A stretch of DNA of 64,000 bases from positions 1,302,001 to 1,366,000 of the forward strand of contig JADJWC010000001.1 in NCBI GenBank assembly GCA_016716565.1, in the 5' to 3' direction. Below the pieces are notes generated by a model. It was given only the letters and a program-made list of their open reading frames with translations. It did no database searches and was not told the origin of the DNA. A program made the position numbers and the translations under genes. This DNA comes from a bacterium. GTDB lineage: Bacteria; Bacteroidota; Ignavibacteria; Ignavibacteriales; Ignavibacteriaceae. Within the stretch, counting starts at the first letter, position 1, and every line of letters begins with the position of its first letter. This document shows positions 44,377 to 53,682 of this stretch, in pieces.

Positions 44377-46506
44377 ATGAGAAAGATATATTATTTTACC
44401 TTTGGCTTTTTAACAATTCTCACTTCTTTCAGCTTTGCTCAATCCTACTTTGGAGTAGATTTCGATACAGTTAAAGCGCAGAAGTTCGATATGGGAAAAA
44501 TGTGGACGTTTGAAAATCCTCCGCTCGATTATTTTGAAGAGACTTACGATTTCAGACCAGATCAGGAATGGCTGGATCACGCACAGAAATCAGCATTAAA
44601 GTTTGGCGGCGGATGCTCTGCTTCATTTATTTCTGAAGATGGATTGATAATGACAAACCACCATTGCATTCGCGGAACGCTGAGAGATTTGAGCACCGAC
44701 GAAAAAGATTTGCTGAAGTATGGATTCTATGCTGACAAGCAGGAAAACGAAATGAAAATCCCAAATTTGTATGTGAGTCAGTTAATGCTGATAAAAGATG
44801 TAACTGAAGAAATTCAAACCGCAATGAATGAAGTAACATCAGATTCCGAAAAAGTTTTAAGAAAAACCCTGAAGATCGAAGAAATCAAGAAACGATTTTC
44901 AGAAAAAAATCCGGAATTGATGTATTCAGTTGTCTCACTTTACTACGGCGGGAAATATTCGCTCTATGGTTACAAAAGATATAATGACATCAGACTTGTT
45001 TTTATACCTGAGCTGATGGTATCCAAGCTTGGCGGCGATTATGATAATTTTACTTATCCAAGATACGGATTCGATTGTGCATTCCTTCGTGCTTATGAAA
45101 ATGATAAGCCGGTTAAGACAGAATATTATTTCAAGTGGAGTTCTGATCCAATTTATGAAAACCAACCTGTTTTTGTTGTTGGAAATCCGGGAAGCACGAA
45201 CCGGTTGTATACAGTTGCTCAGCTAGAGTATATAAGAGATTTTCAATTTGGATTGCAGTCACCGATGAGGAAAGAGTTGTACAAAATTTATGATGAACTC
45301 GTAAAGGAAACCAATGCAGAAGATATGAAGCTGGTAGCTACTTTGTTTAATGTAGGTAATGGTTTGAAAGTTTATGAATCAACAAACCTGGCGTTGCAGG
45401 ATCCTTTTTTTATGGCCAGGAAAAAAGACTTTGAGAAAAACTTCAGCCATGACATTTATTGTGATCCGGATTTGACAATTAAGTACGGCAGTATCTGGAA
45501 GAAAATTGAGGATAACAGAAAAGAAGCTTCAAAATATGCCAATGAAATATTTGCTCTATCCATCAGCTCAACTTATTCACCAAAATATTTTTTTATAGCA
45601 AGAGATTTAATAAAACTTGCAGAGCAGTTAAGTCTTGCAGAAAACGAGCGTGAGGAAGCGTACAAAACGGAAAACCTGAATAGTCTGATTGAAAATATTT
45701 TTCCTGCAAATTTTGATAAGAGGGTGGAAGATAGAAAGCTTTTAGTTCATTTGGGGGTAGTGAAGAATAATCTTCCTCCGGAAAATGAGATTGCTCATAT
45801 TTTGTTACTCGGAAACGATGTGAAATCATCCTCAGAACTGATTCTCTCAAAATCTTTAATTACAACCAGGGAAAATGTTGTATCATTAGCTAAATCTGGA
45901 GCAGAAGCAATCCTCAATTCTGATGATACATTTATCAAATTTATTTTAGCAACACGCGATAGATTGAAGGAACTGGATTTAGCAAATAAAAATCTTGAAA
46001 GCTCTGATATCGTTAATAATCAACTGCTTGGTGAAGCTTTATATGAAGTTTTCGGTGACGCAATTCCACCTGATGCAACCGGAACTCTCAGAATATCTGA
46101 CGGAATATTACAGGGTTATGATTACAACGGAACAAGAGCACCTTACAAAACAACATTCTATGGATCACTGGATCGTTATTATTCATTCGATAAAAAATTT
46201 CCTTATAGTCTACCAGATTACTGGGAAAATCTACCTGAAGAATTTGATCTTTCTGTGCCATTTAATTTTGCGAGCACCTGCGATATCATTGGAGGCAATT
46301 CGGGGAGTCCCGTAATAAATATTGATGGTGAAATTGTTGGCCTTGCATTTGACGGAAATATGGAAAGTCATTCCGGCAGATTTATTTACACAACGGAGTT
46401 TAACAGAACCGTAAGTTTAAGTGCTGAAGGAATGATAGAAGCCATTCGTGATCTCTATAAAGCCGTAAATTTATCTTCGGAAATATTAAATAGTAAAATC
46501 AAATAA
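44377..46506 (+). CDS. S46-family dipeptidyl-peptidase (DPP7/DPP11-like), exported
   Basis: 709 aa from ATG 44377 (in-frame GTGs at 44368 and 44374 are possible). Signal peptide to about residue 23 (FLTILTSFSFAQ). Chymotrypsin-like serine protease with catalytic His in TNHHCIRGTL (H95 or H96) and Ser642 in GGNSGSPVI, split by the helical domain usual in S46. The residue that sets specificity near GLAFDGNMES is Gly, as in DPP7-type enzymes preferring hydrophobic P1 residues rather than the Arg of acidic-specific DPP11; this comparison is from family knowledge. Removes N-terminal dipeptides in the periplasm. First of a probable operon with DUF4476 and tryptophan catabolism genes. Confidence 0.9.
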   Translation: MRKIYYFTFGFLTILTSFSFAQSYFGVDFDTVKAQKFDMGKMWTFENPPLDYFEETYDFRPDQEWLDHAQKSALKFGGGCSASFISEDGLIMTNHHCIRGTLRDLSTDEKDLLKYGFYADKQENEMKIPNLYVSQLMLIKDVTEEIQTAMNEVTSDSEKVLRKTLKIEEIKKRFSEKNPELMYSVVSLYYGGKYSLYGYKRYNDIRLVFIPELMVSKLGGDYDNFTYPRYGFDCAFLRAYENDKPVKTEYYFKWSSDPIYENQPVFVVGNPGSTNRLYTVAQLEYIRDFQFGLQSPMRKELYKIYDELVKETNAEDMKLVATLFNVGNGLKVYESTNLALQDPFFMARKKDFEKNFSHDIYCDPDLTIKYGSIWKKIEDNRKEASKYANEIFALSISSTYSPKYFFIARDLIKLAEQLSLAENEREEAYKTENLNSLIENIFPANFDKRVEDRKLLVHLGVVKNNLPPENEIAHILLLGNDVKSSSELILSKSLITTRENVVSLAKSGAEAILNSDDTFIKFILATRDRLKELDLANKNLESSDIVNNQLLGEALYEVFGDAIPPDATGTLRISDGILQGYDYNGTRAPYKTTFYGSLDRYYSFDKKFPYSLPDYWENLPEEFDLSVPFNFASTCDIIGGNSGSPVINIDGEIVGLAFDGNMESHSGRFIYTTEFNRTVSLSAEGMIEAIRDLYKAVNLSSEILNSKIK

Positions 46507-46520
46507 AAACAGGAGCAAAC

Positions 46521-47069
46521 GTGAAAACTTTTCTATTCCTAATTCTGCTAAGTTCATTTGTGATTGCACAGAATGTTAAAGACCATCAGCAATTACCAAA
46601 TGACCGGCCGATAAGCATTATTGAAAGAATCTCTTACAATCTTGAGATGCTCGAAAGGGATTATTTAACCAAGCTTAGTTACCGTGATTATGTGCGTGCT
46701 AAAGATATTCTAATCGAGACTTACGATCTGCTTCTTACAATTCCACTTCCGCCGCCGCCAACACCAATAGAAGAAGGGCCATTTCCGATAAGTGAAGAAG
46801 AATTCAGTGATCTTGTTGAAAGTATTGAAAATGAATCCTTCCAGGAAAATCAGCTTTCGATCGTTCAAATTTCATCACGTTATAATTTTTTTACGGTTAA
46901 CCAGGTAGTAAGAGTGATTGAACTATTTTCTTTCTCCGAAGGCAAGCTGAAAACGCTTGAATACTTATATCCAAACGTACTTGATAAATTCAATTCACAC
47001 CAGATAATTAATTCATTTACATATTCATCTGACAAAGAAAAAGCAACCGAAATTATCAACAGGAATTAA
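46521..47069 (+). CDS. DUF4476-domain exported protein
   Basis: 182 aa. Signal peptide (FLFLILLSSFVIAQ), a Pro-rich hinge (IPLPPPPTPIEEGPFP, residues 78-92), then a DUF4476 domain of about 90 residues (ISEEEFSDLVESIENESF, LSIVQISSRYNFFTVNQVVRVI, KLKTLEYLYPNVLDKFN). DUF4476 is an all-helical domain of unknown function frequent in Bacteroidota. 14 nt after the peptidase and 2 nt before tryptophan dioxygenase, so likely cotranscribed. Confidence 0.8.
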   Translation: MKTFLFLILLSSFVIAQNVKDHQQLPNDRPISIIERISYNLEMLERDYLTKLSYRDYVRAKDILIETYDLLLTIPLPPPPTPIEEGPFPISEEEFSDLVESIENESFQENQLSIVQISSRYNFFTVNQVVRVIELFSFSEGKLKTLEYLYPNVLDKFNSHQIINSFTYSSDKEKATEIINRN

Positions 47070-47071
47070 AT

Positions 47072-47845
47072 ATGGCGATAACATATTCGGAATACCTAAA
47101 GCTTGGGGAACTGCTCGACAACCAAAAATGTCTATCGAATGATCACGATGAAATGCTCTTTATTGTAATTCATCAAGCGTATGAGTTGTGGTTTAAAGAG
47201 ATACTTCACGAGCTGGATTACTTAAGAAGACTTTTGCTATCAAATGATTTGCCGAGAGCACTTCATACAACAAAACGAATTCTTACAATATTAAAAGTGC
47301 TTGTTCATCAGACAGATATACTTGAAACGATGACACCGTTGGAATTCCTTACTTTTCGCGACAGGCTTGAATCTGCAAGTGGATTTCAGTCATTCCAGTT
47401 TCGTGAACTTGAGTTTGCACTAGGACAAAAGAATGAGCAGATATTAAATCGTTTCAATGAACTGAGTGATGAAAGAGTAAAACTTCAGAAAAGATTTGAA
47501 GAGGAATCTCTGTGGCAGGTTTTCCTTGAATATTTGAGATTGAACGGTTTTAAAATAACTGATGAAATGATAAAAGCTGATAAGGAAGATGAATCAACCG
47601 GATTGAAAGAAATCCTGATTGATGTATACAACAGCAATTATATGATTGCGCAATTTTGCGAATTGCTTGTCGATCTTGATGAAGGCTTCCAGGAATGGCG
47701 TTACAGGCATGTTAAAATGGTTGAAAGAACAATCGGAACAAAGCAGGGAACAGGCGGTTCCGATGGAGTTAAATATTTGATGGCAACTTTATCGATCAAA
47801 TTCTTCCCTTTGCTTTGGTCAATCAGAAAGGATTTCAACAAATGA
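47072..47845 (+). CDS. kynA: Tryptophan 2,3-dioxygenase
   Basis: Heme enzyme opening the indole ring of L-tryptophan to N-formylkynurenine. 257 aa, close to bacterial forms. Signature HDEMLFIVIHQAYELWFKEI near residue 25 carries the substrate-binding His and Tyr/Phe; the C-terminal RYRHVKMVERTIGTKQGTGG holds the heme-ligand His and the substrate-loop GTGGS. It overlaps kynU by 4 nt (ATGA), so both products are co-translated. No kynurenine formamidase is seen in the window. Confidence 0.93.
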   Translation: MAITYSEYLKLGELLDNQKCLSNDHDEMLFIVIHQAYELWFKEILHELDYLRRLLLSNDLPRALHTTKRILTILKVLVHQTDILETMTPLEFLTFRDRLESASGFQSFQFRELEFALGQKNEQILNRFNELSDERVKLQKRFEEESLWQVFLEYLRLNGFKITDEMIKADKEDESTGLKEILIDVYNSNYMIAQFCELLVDLDEGFQEWRYRHVKMVERTIGTKQGTGGSDGVKYLMATLSIKFFPLLWSIRKDFNK

Positions 47846-49050
47846 ATTTTAAACCTGAAGAACTCTTCAATTCTCCAAATAAACTTGCTGCTCATTATTC
47901 CAAATTTAAAGTTGAAGAGAGAATGTTATTTACAGGTCATTCACATCAAGCCTGGCCTGACTGCGGATTTGAAGCTCAGCAGGAAGCGTGGATTGATGCA
48001 GCAAATCTTGTCGATGACAAATGGGATAAAGCTTTTCAAAAAGCAGAAGAAGTAAAAACAGGCTATTCAAAACTTCTTGGTGATAATTCCGGGTACATAA
48101 CCATTGCGCCGAGCACCCACGACCTGTTAATAAAATTATTTTCAGGACTACCTCTGAAAGATAAACCAAGAATCGTTACAACAGATGGTGAATTTCATTC
48201 TATTCGCCGCCAGCTTGACCGTTTAAGTGAGGAAGGAATTGAAATAGTGAGAGTTCAATCGCTACCTGTTTCAGAAGTTGTTGAAAAATTAATTTCTGCA
48301 TGCAAACCTCCGAAACAAGAAAAGACTTCTGCGGTTTATGTGTCATCTGTGTTTTTTAATTCCGGATTAATTCTTCGTGGATTAACAGAGCTTGCCGAAT
48401 TCTGTGACAAAAACAATATTCCTCTGATTATCGATGCTTATCATCATCTGAATGTTGTTCCATTTTCGGTAAAAGAAAACAAATTACAAAATACTTTCAT
48501 CGTCGGAGGTGGATATAAATACTGCCAGCTTGGTGAAGGAAATGCGTTTTTAAGATTTCCGAAAGACTGCAGTTTACGACCGGTAATTACAGGCTGGTTC
48601 AGTGAGTTTAGTGTGATGTCAGAAAAGAAAAAGCCGGGAGAAATTTTATACGGAGAGAAAGGTGATTTATTTGCAGGTGCAACTTATGATCCAACTAGTA
48701 ATTACAGAGCTGCCAGAGTTTTTCAGTTTTTCAATGAGATGAATCTTTCTCCGGAATTTTTGAGAGGAGTAAGTCAGCATCAAATAGGTTTATTGATAGA
48801 TGAATTTGATAAGCTCGATCTCGATCCAAAAATAATTAAAAGAGATACAACCGTTTCTCCAGAAAATATTGCAGGCTTTCTTGTTCTTTATTCTGAATTT
48901 GCCGGAAAAGTTTCTGAAAAGCTGAAAGAAAAAAATGTGTGGACAGATTACCGTGGTAATGTTTTGCGTTTTGGTCCTGCACCATATATTTCTGATGAGC
49001 AGATTAAAGAAGCAATGAAGATTTTAGGAAATGTTATTGAAAGTCTTTGA
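47842..49050 (+). CDS. kynU: Kynureninase-like PLP enzyme
   Basis: 402 aa from ATG 47842, which overlaps the kynA stop; an upstream in-frame start at 47815 would begin inside kynA. Fold-type I class V aminotransferase family. Seen: LFTGHSHQAWPD near the N-terminus, the IIDAYHHLNVVPF Asp that pairs with the PLP pyridine, and GGGYKYCQLGEGNAFLRFP with the PLP-binding Lys near residue 230. With kynA it would give anthranilate and alanine from tryptophan via kynurenine. Somewhat divergent, so a related PLP hydrolase cannot be excluded, but the neighbour supports kynureninase. Confidence 0.85.
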   Translation: MNFKPEELFNSPNKLAAHYSKFKVEERMLFTGHSHQAWPDCGFEAQQEAWIDAANLVDDKWDKAFQKAEEVKTGYSKLLGDNSGYITIAPSTHDLLIKLFSGLPLKDKPRIVTTDGEFHSIRRQLDRLSEEGIEIVRVQSLPVSEVVEKLISACKPPKQEKTSAVYVSSVFFNSGLILRGLTELAEFCDKNNIPLIIDAYHHLNVVPFSVKENKLQNTFIVGGGYKYCQLGEGNAFLRFPKDCSLRPVITGWFSEFSVMSEKKKPGEILYGEKGDLFAGATYDPTSNYRAARVFQFFNEMNLSPEFLRGVSQHQIGLLIDEFDKLDLDPKIIKRDTTVSPENIAGFLVLYSEFAGKVSEKLKEKNVWTDYRGNVLRFGPAPYISDEQIKEAMKILGNVIESL

Positions 49051-49057
49051 CCTTCGT

Positions 49058-49747
49058 TTATTCGGCTTTGATAACAGTCCCTACTTTAGCTGCTTCATTA
49101 AAAAGTTGTTCAGTAAGGATAATGTTATCTTCAATTTCAAATCCGGCATTCTTCAAACCGTTTGCGAGCCAGGTATTACAGGTGTTAAATAAATGATACT
49201 CTCCGTTCGCTTTAAAGAAATAAACTCTGTTTAAGTATTGAGTGCTTAAAATTTTAATATTTTCTTCAGCATCTCTCCAAACAGTATCAGCAATATAATT
49301 TAAAAGAATTGTTAATTGTTCATTGTTAATTTTTAATTCAATTACTATCTCTGAAATATTAAAATACTCCAGCATAGAAATGTAGATACCTTCAATTCGT
49401 AAAGTGCTTGGTGTTGAATGAAAAAGTGCCTGGTAAGCAAGATCCCAGTCGAAACCCGGATACTGGTAAAAAGCTTCATCACCCCAGCCGATGTCTATTA
49501 ATTCTGCACCGGAAAAATATTTTACTTCAGGCAGTATCGTTGTATCCAGATCTTCAGTATGAAAAACAATAGCGGTGTGCCATCTTTGCTTAATCAGATA
49601 AATAGTGTAAAGTGAATCATCCTGAAGAAATTGTTTTGCCGACTCATTAGAAAATCCGCAACATTCCCAGATTGATTTCTCCACTTCGAGTCTCGGAGAA
49701 GTGTGCAGAAAAAAGAAAATTACCGGAAAGATTACTAAGTTATTCAT
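49058..49747 (-). CDS. DUF2459 (TIGR02117) family protein
   Basis: 229 aa from ATG 49747 (an upstream in-frame start at 49780 adds 11 residues). N-terminal hydrophobic segment MNNLVIFPVIFFFLHTSP, then IYLIKQRWHTAIVFHTED, IDIGWGDEAFYQYPGF and HLFNTCNTWLANGLKNAGF, the conserved marks of DUF2459 with possible His/Cys catalytic residues. Function unknown. Part of the coding sequence (49307-49344) is built from an ATTGTTAATTGTTCATTG-type micro-repeat, translated as the ELKINNEQLTILLNY region. Divergent from the isoaspartyl peptidase with 46 nt between starts. Confidence 0.8.
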   Translation of the reverse strand: MNNLVIFPVIFFFLHTSPRLEVEKSIWECCGFSNESAKQFLQDDSLYTIYLIKQRWHTAIVFHTEDLDTTILPEVKYFSGAELIDIGWGDEAFYQYPGFDWDLAYQALFHSTPSTLRIEGIYISMLEYFNISEIVIELKINNEQLTILLNYIADTVWRDAEENIKILSTQYLNRVYFFKANGEYHLFNTCNTWLANGLKNAGFEIEDNIILTEQLFNEAAKVGTVIKAE

Positions 49748-49793
49748 GTAAATTTTTAAAAGTTCTCTTTTTACTAACATAAAAGAAATTATC

Positions 49794-50774
49794 GTGAAAA
49801 TCTTCCCTCAAAATAGACCTCCATCAATCTTACTCTTAATCTTACTCATACTCATACTCTTACTCTGCGATTTAGCAGTTTCCCAGCAGCTGAATGGGAA
49901 ATACACAATCGTAATTCACGGTGGTGCCGGATCAATGAATCCAAATATGGAAGAGTCATCAAAGCAAGCGTATCTGAAATCATTAACTGCTGCACTAAAT
50001 ATTGGAAAAGAAATTCTTGAAGAAGGAGGAAAAAGTCTTGATGCAGTTGAGCAGGTTATAAGATTTTTTGAAGACGATTCACTCTTTAATGCAGGAAGAG
50101 GTGCAGTGTTTACTTCAGCAGGCACAAATGAATTAGATGCATCGATAATGGATGGGAGAGATTTATCAACAGGTGCAGTTGCCGGGGTAACGATAATTAA
50201 AAATCCAATTTCACTGGCAAGACTTGTGATGGAAAAAACTTCACACGTATTATTTGCTGGAAAAGGAGCAGATGATCTTGGTATCAAACTCGGAGTAGAA
50301 ATAGTTGATCCTTCATACTTTTTTGTTTATGAGAGATATGAAGAACTTAAAAAAATGAGAGAGAAGACAAAAGGAACAGTTGGCTGTGTTGCTATTGATC
50401 AGTACGGAAACATTGCTGCAGCAACTTCTACCGGCGGAAGAACAGGTAAAATGCCGGGAAGAGTTGGTGATTCGCCATTAATAAATGCCGGGACTTATGC
50501 TAACAACAAAACCTGTGGTGTTTCTGCAACCGGAGTTGGTGAATTGTTTATAAAGAATACCGCATGCTATCAGATTTCTGCACTGATGGAATTTAAGAGT
50601 TACACATTGCAGCAAGCTTGTGGTGAAATAATATTTAATATTCTACCCGAAAATTCGGGAGGAATAATTGCAGTTGATAAAGATTATAATTATGAACTTA
50701 CATTTAATACATCAAGTATGATGCGTGGAGTGGCAACATCTGATGGATTTTTTGAAGTCAAAATCTGGGAATAA
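49794..50774 (+). CDS. Isoaspartyl peptidase/L-asparaginase (Ntn hydrolase), exported
   Basis: 326 aa, GTG start. Plant-type asparaginase that self-cleaves before a Thr nucleophile: the KGTVGCVAIDQYGNIAAATSTGG site near residue 198 is intact, and the N-terminal half has VIHGGAGSMNP, NAGRGAVFTSAGTNELDASIMDG and the GAVAGVTIIKNPI segment. It cleaves isoaspartyl dipeptides from damaged proteins. The signal peptide core (ILLLILLILILLLCD) is encoded by a tandem CTTACTCTTAAT-type micro-repeat at 49826-49866. An export role fits the S46 peptidase upstream in this peptide-degrading neighbourhood. Confidence 0.9.
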   Translation: MKIFPQNRPPSILLLILLILILLLCDLAVSQQLNGKYTIVIHGGAGSMNPNMEESSKQAYLKSLTAALNIGKEILEEGGKSLDAVEQVIRFFEDDSLFNAGRGAVFTSAGTNELDASIMDGRDLSTGAVAGVTIIKNPISLARLVMEKTSHVLFAGKGADDLGIKLGVEIVDPSYFFVYERYEELKKMREKTKGTVGCVAIDQYGNIAAATSTGGRTGKMPGRVGDSPLINAGTYANNKTCGVSATGVGELFIKNTACYQISALMEFKSYTLQQACGEIIFNILPENSGGIIAVDKDYNYELTFNTSSMMRGVATSDGFFEVKIWE

Positions 50775-50790
50775 TAAAATAGGAGATTTA

Positions 50791-51297
50791 ATGAGACCTG
50801 AAGCTGGTGACTACGCAACTTACTACGAAAACTATATTAAGCTTGTTGAAGGTGACGATATTCTGAAAATACTCAATGAGCAAAGCAAACGGACGCAAGA
50901 CATTTTAAATTCGTTCTCTGAGCACAAAGGTAATTACAGGTATGCTGATGGAAAATGGACTGTCAAAGAAGTTATTGGACATCTGCTGGATACAGAAAGA
51001 GTTTTTGCTTATCGTGCTTTATGTATCGCAAGAGGGGAAAAGAAATCACTGCCGGGTTTTGATCAGGATGATTATGTGAAGGAAGGAAATTTCAACAGCC
51101 GTGAATTGTTTGAGTTAAATTATGATTTCAGACTTCTGAGAGAATCAAATATTCTTATGTTCAGAAGCTTTACTCCTGAAATGATGAGAAAAAGAGGATA
51201 CGCAAACGACACTTCTGTAACTGTCCTGGCGATTTTATATATGATTGCCGGTCACGAAAAACACCATATGAAAATACTGAAAGAAAAATATCTGTAA
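50791..51297 (+). CDS. DinB-family metal-binding protein
   Basis: 168 aa from ATG 50791, chosen because TAGGAGA lies 7 nt upstream; a longer in-frame start at 50725 would overlap the asparaginase gene. Four-helix DinB/YfiT fold with His residues for a divalent metal: VIGHLLDTERVFAYRAL near residue 55 and a C-terminal HEKHHMKILKE. DinB-like proteins include thiol transferases (mycothiol, bacillithiol, glutathione dependent) and enzymes of unknown role. Substrate unknown. Lies 16 nt after the peptidase. Confidence 0.85.
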   Translation: MRPEAGDYATYYENYIKLVEGDDILKILNEQSKRTQDILNSFSEHKGNYRYADGKWTVKEVIGHLLDTERVFAYRALCIARGEKKSLPGFDQDDYVKEGNFNSRELFELNYDFRLLRESNILMFRSFTPEMMRKRGYANDTSVTVLAILYMIAGHEKHHMKILKEKYL

Positions 51298-51302
51298 GGA
51301 AA

Positions 51303-52577
51303 TTATCCTCCGAATATTTCTTTTATTATTCTGTCAGTAGCACCAACGTTTTTGTGGACAAAATCAAAAGAACTTTGTCCGCATTTGTTTAGTAAGTTTT
51401 CATCGTTAAATAATTTCCGCAGTTCCCGGTAAAATTCCTTCTTATCTTTTACTAATATTCCACCGCCGGCTTCGACCAAATTTTTTGCTTCTTGTGAATT
51501 ATCAATTTTGGGTCCGAACAGAACGGGAACACCATACACAGCAGCTTCAAGTACATTGTGGACGTTGATTTTAAAGCTACCGCCGATGAATGCAGCGCCA
51601 GCGTAACTGTAAAGTATTGACAAAACTCCAATTGAATCAACAATGATAACCCGCTGATTGTTATAGTTGTTTATATGCGATAAGCGGATTGTATCTGTTT
51701 CTCCGGAAAATTCATGCTCCAATTTTTCAAGATGAAGCAATGTCGGTTCATGAGGCGCGATAATCAACAATGCACGTTTATCGTTCTTCAATAATTTTAA
51801 GAAGACAGGAATTAGAACGTCTTCATCCTGCTGCCAGGTGCTTCCGGCGACAAGTACTCGCTTGTTCTTCAGTATTTCAGGATTAATGATTTTTGCATTT
51901 TTTGATGCAAGACTCCTGTTATAAACTCTGTCAAATCGTGTGTCGCCAACAACCTTTATCTGAACATTTTTGCATTTGAAGCTTTTAAAACCATCAGCAT
52001 CCTCTGATGAAACTGTCAGTATTTTGGAAAAATCTTCAAATAGATATTTATGAAATGATTTTGCTAGCGGAAATTTTCGCGGTGATTTTTTCTTCATCGT
52101 TGCATCAACTAGAAGGCAGGGAATTTTCTTTTCCTTCAATGTCCAGATATGATTCGGCCAGATATCATATCGCATGAATACAGCTAAATCAGGTGACACA
52201 ATATCAATAAATCTTTTAGCTCTCCATTTAGAATCGAAAGGTAAATAAGTAATAATGTCGGCATACGGATACTTCTTTGAATTTTCGTATCCTGAGGGAG
52301 AAAAGAAGCTCACTACAATATTTGTGTTGGTTTCTTTTTTAAGTTTTTCAATTATCGGTTTTGCCTGTTCAAATTCTCCCAGCGACGAAGAATGAAACCA
52401 GATTATTTTTTTTGTTAAGTCCAAACTGAGCCGGGTTAAAATCAAATCTTCAAATATTCTTTTCCTGCCGGATATTCCAGTACGTATCTTCTTATTAAAT
52501 AGCGAGATGAAAACGAGAGATACATAGAGTAATGGAATGAAGAAGATATTGTATAGAATTTGCCAGAGATTCTTCAT
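51303..52577 (-). CDS. waaA: 3-deoxy-D-manno-octulosonic acid transferase (Kdo transferase)
   Basis: 424 aa from ATG 52577, which overlaps the upstream GT9 stop by 4 nt; a longer start at 52640 lies inside GT9. Adds Kdo residues to lipid A precursor at the inner membrane. N-terminal membrane anchor (LWQILYNIFFIPLLYVSL), the IWFHSSSLGEFEQAKPII N-domain with the catalytic Glu, VFMRYDIWPNHIW, and the C-domain VLVAGSTWQQDED and AAFIGGSFKINVHNVLEAA motifs. Together with GT9 it shows that this cell makes Kdo-containing LPS. Confidence 0.92.
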   Translation of the reverse strand: MKNLWQILYNIFFIPLLYVSLVFISLFNKKIRTGISGRKRIFEDLILTRLSLDLTKKIIWFHSSSLGEFEQAKPIIEKLKKETNTNIVVSFFSPSGYENSKKYPYADIITYLPFDSKWRAKRFIDIVSPDLAVFMRYDIWPNHIWTLKEKKIPCLLVDATMKKKSPRKFPLAKSFHKYLFEDFSKILTVSSEDADGFKSFKCKNVQIKVVGDTRFDRVYNRSLASKNAKIINPEILKNKRVLVAGSTWQQDEDVLIPVFLKLLKNDKRALLIIAPHEPTLLHLEKLEHEFSGETDTIRLSHINNYNNQRVIIVDSIGVLSILYSYAGAAFIGGSFKINVHNVLEAAVYGVPVLFGPKIDNSQEAKNLVEAGGGILVKDKKEFYRELRKLFNDENLLNKCGQSSFDFVHKNVGATDRIIKEIFGG

Positions 52578-53569
52578 TGCACTGCCAGAAGATTTTTCAA
52601 ACTCTGAAATGCTAGTTCCGGTTTTATATCCTTCAAGCATTTGAAATGACTTTTAGGACAGCTCGCTCTTCCAATGTGTGTGCACGGTCTGCAGGAAAGA
52701 TCTTTAATCTCAAGTTCGATGCTTTTTGCTTTGTAAGGATAAAAACCAAATTCTTTTACTGTTGAACCGAAGAAAGCAATTACGGGAACTTCCATAGCTG
52801 CTGCAAGATGCATTAAACCTGAATCGTTTGTATAAACTGCTTTACAAATTTTCATATTTGCTGCTGTTTGAGATAAGCTGTCGCAGCAAAGATTAATTGC
52901 ACTATTGAGATGACTTGCAATTTCATCAGCAGATTTCGATTCATCTATCCCGCCAAACAAAATTACTTTGTATCCCGCCGATTCCAGTTTCTTTCCGAGA
53001 TCGATAAAATATTCCAGCGGCCAACGTTTTGTGAAATGCTTTGCTCCGCAACACAAACCAATGTAGGATTCATTCTCTTTAAATCTGGAATCAGTTGATT
53101 GGTTTGTAAAATATTCAAGTCCTTCTTCATCAAGTTGAATATGAGCAGCAGCTGCATATCTTTCAGGAATTTTATCTGCGTGTTTGAGCATATTGATTTT
53201 GAAATGAACCAGCAGGAATTTTTTTAAGTTGTTCTTTTTGAATTTCAGAACAGGGCATTTCAACTTTTTGACGATTTCTCTTGATCTGAAATTATTTTGC
53301 AAATCAATTACGAGATCATAATTATTCGACTGAAGTGAGCTTATTAGCGAATGATTCTCCGATTTATCTCTTCGATAATTATAAATAACATCTATGTAAA
53401 GATTATTCTGAACTAAATCATTGAACTCTTCTCTCAATAAAAAATCTAATTGAATTGCTGGATATTTTTTTTTGATAGATCGAACCAAAGGTGATGTCAA
53501 CAAAACATCACCGATAGAGCTGAGTCGAATGATTAATATTCTTTTTATTCTTGAATATTCAATTACCAT
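52574..53569 (-). CDS. Glycosyltransferase family 9 (heptosyltransferase-like)
   Basis: 331 aa. RILIIRLSSIGDVLLTSPLVRSI start, YIGLCCGAKHFTKRWPLEYF middle loop, and AVYTNDSGLMHLAAAMEVPVIAFFG with the ADP-heptose signature near residue 250; the C-terminus carries Cys-rich ELEIKDLSCRPCTHIGRASCP, common in GT9. Forms a 2-gene unit with waaA (4-nt overlap) and acts on the growing LPS core. Compare the second GT9 at 21880. Confidence 0.9.
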   Translation of the reverse strand: MVIEYSRIKRILIIRLSSIGDVLLTSPLVRSIKKKYPAIQLDFLLREEFNDLVQNNLYIDVIYNYRRDKSENHSLISSLQSNNYDLVIDLQNNFRSREIVKKLKCPVLKFKKNNLKKFLLVHFKINMLKHADKIPERYAAAAHIQLDEEGLEYFTNQSTDSRFKENESYIGLCCGAKHFTKRWPLEYFIDLGKKLESAGYKVILFGGIDESKSADEIASHLNSAINLCCDSLSQTAANMKICKAVYTNDSGLMHLAAAMEVPVIAFFGSTVKEFGFYPYKAKSIELEIKDLSCRPCTHIGRASCPKSHFKCLKDIKPELAFQSLKNLLAVQ

Positions 53570-53682
53570 ATTTGAAGCAAAATTTGCATTAAAAATAAGT
53601 AATTATTGATTACACCCGAAACAAATATTGAAGTTTAGCATATTTGGAATTAATTTAGCACTTAAAATTAGAAAGATTTGAT

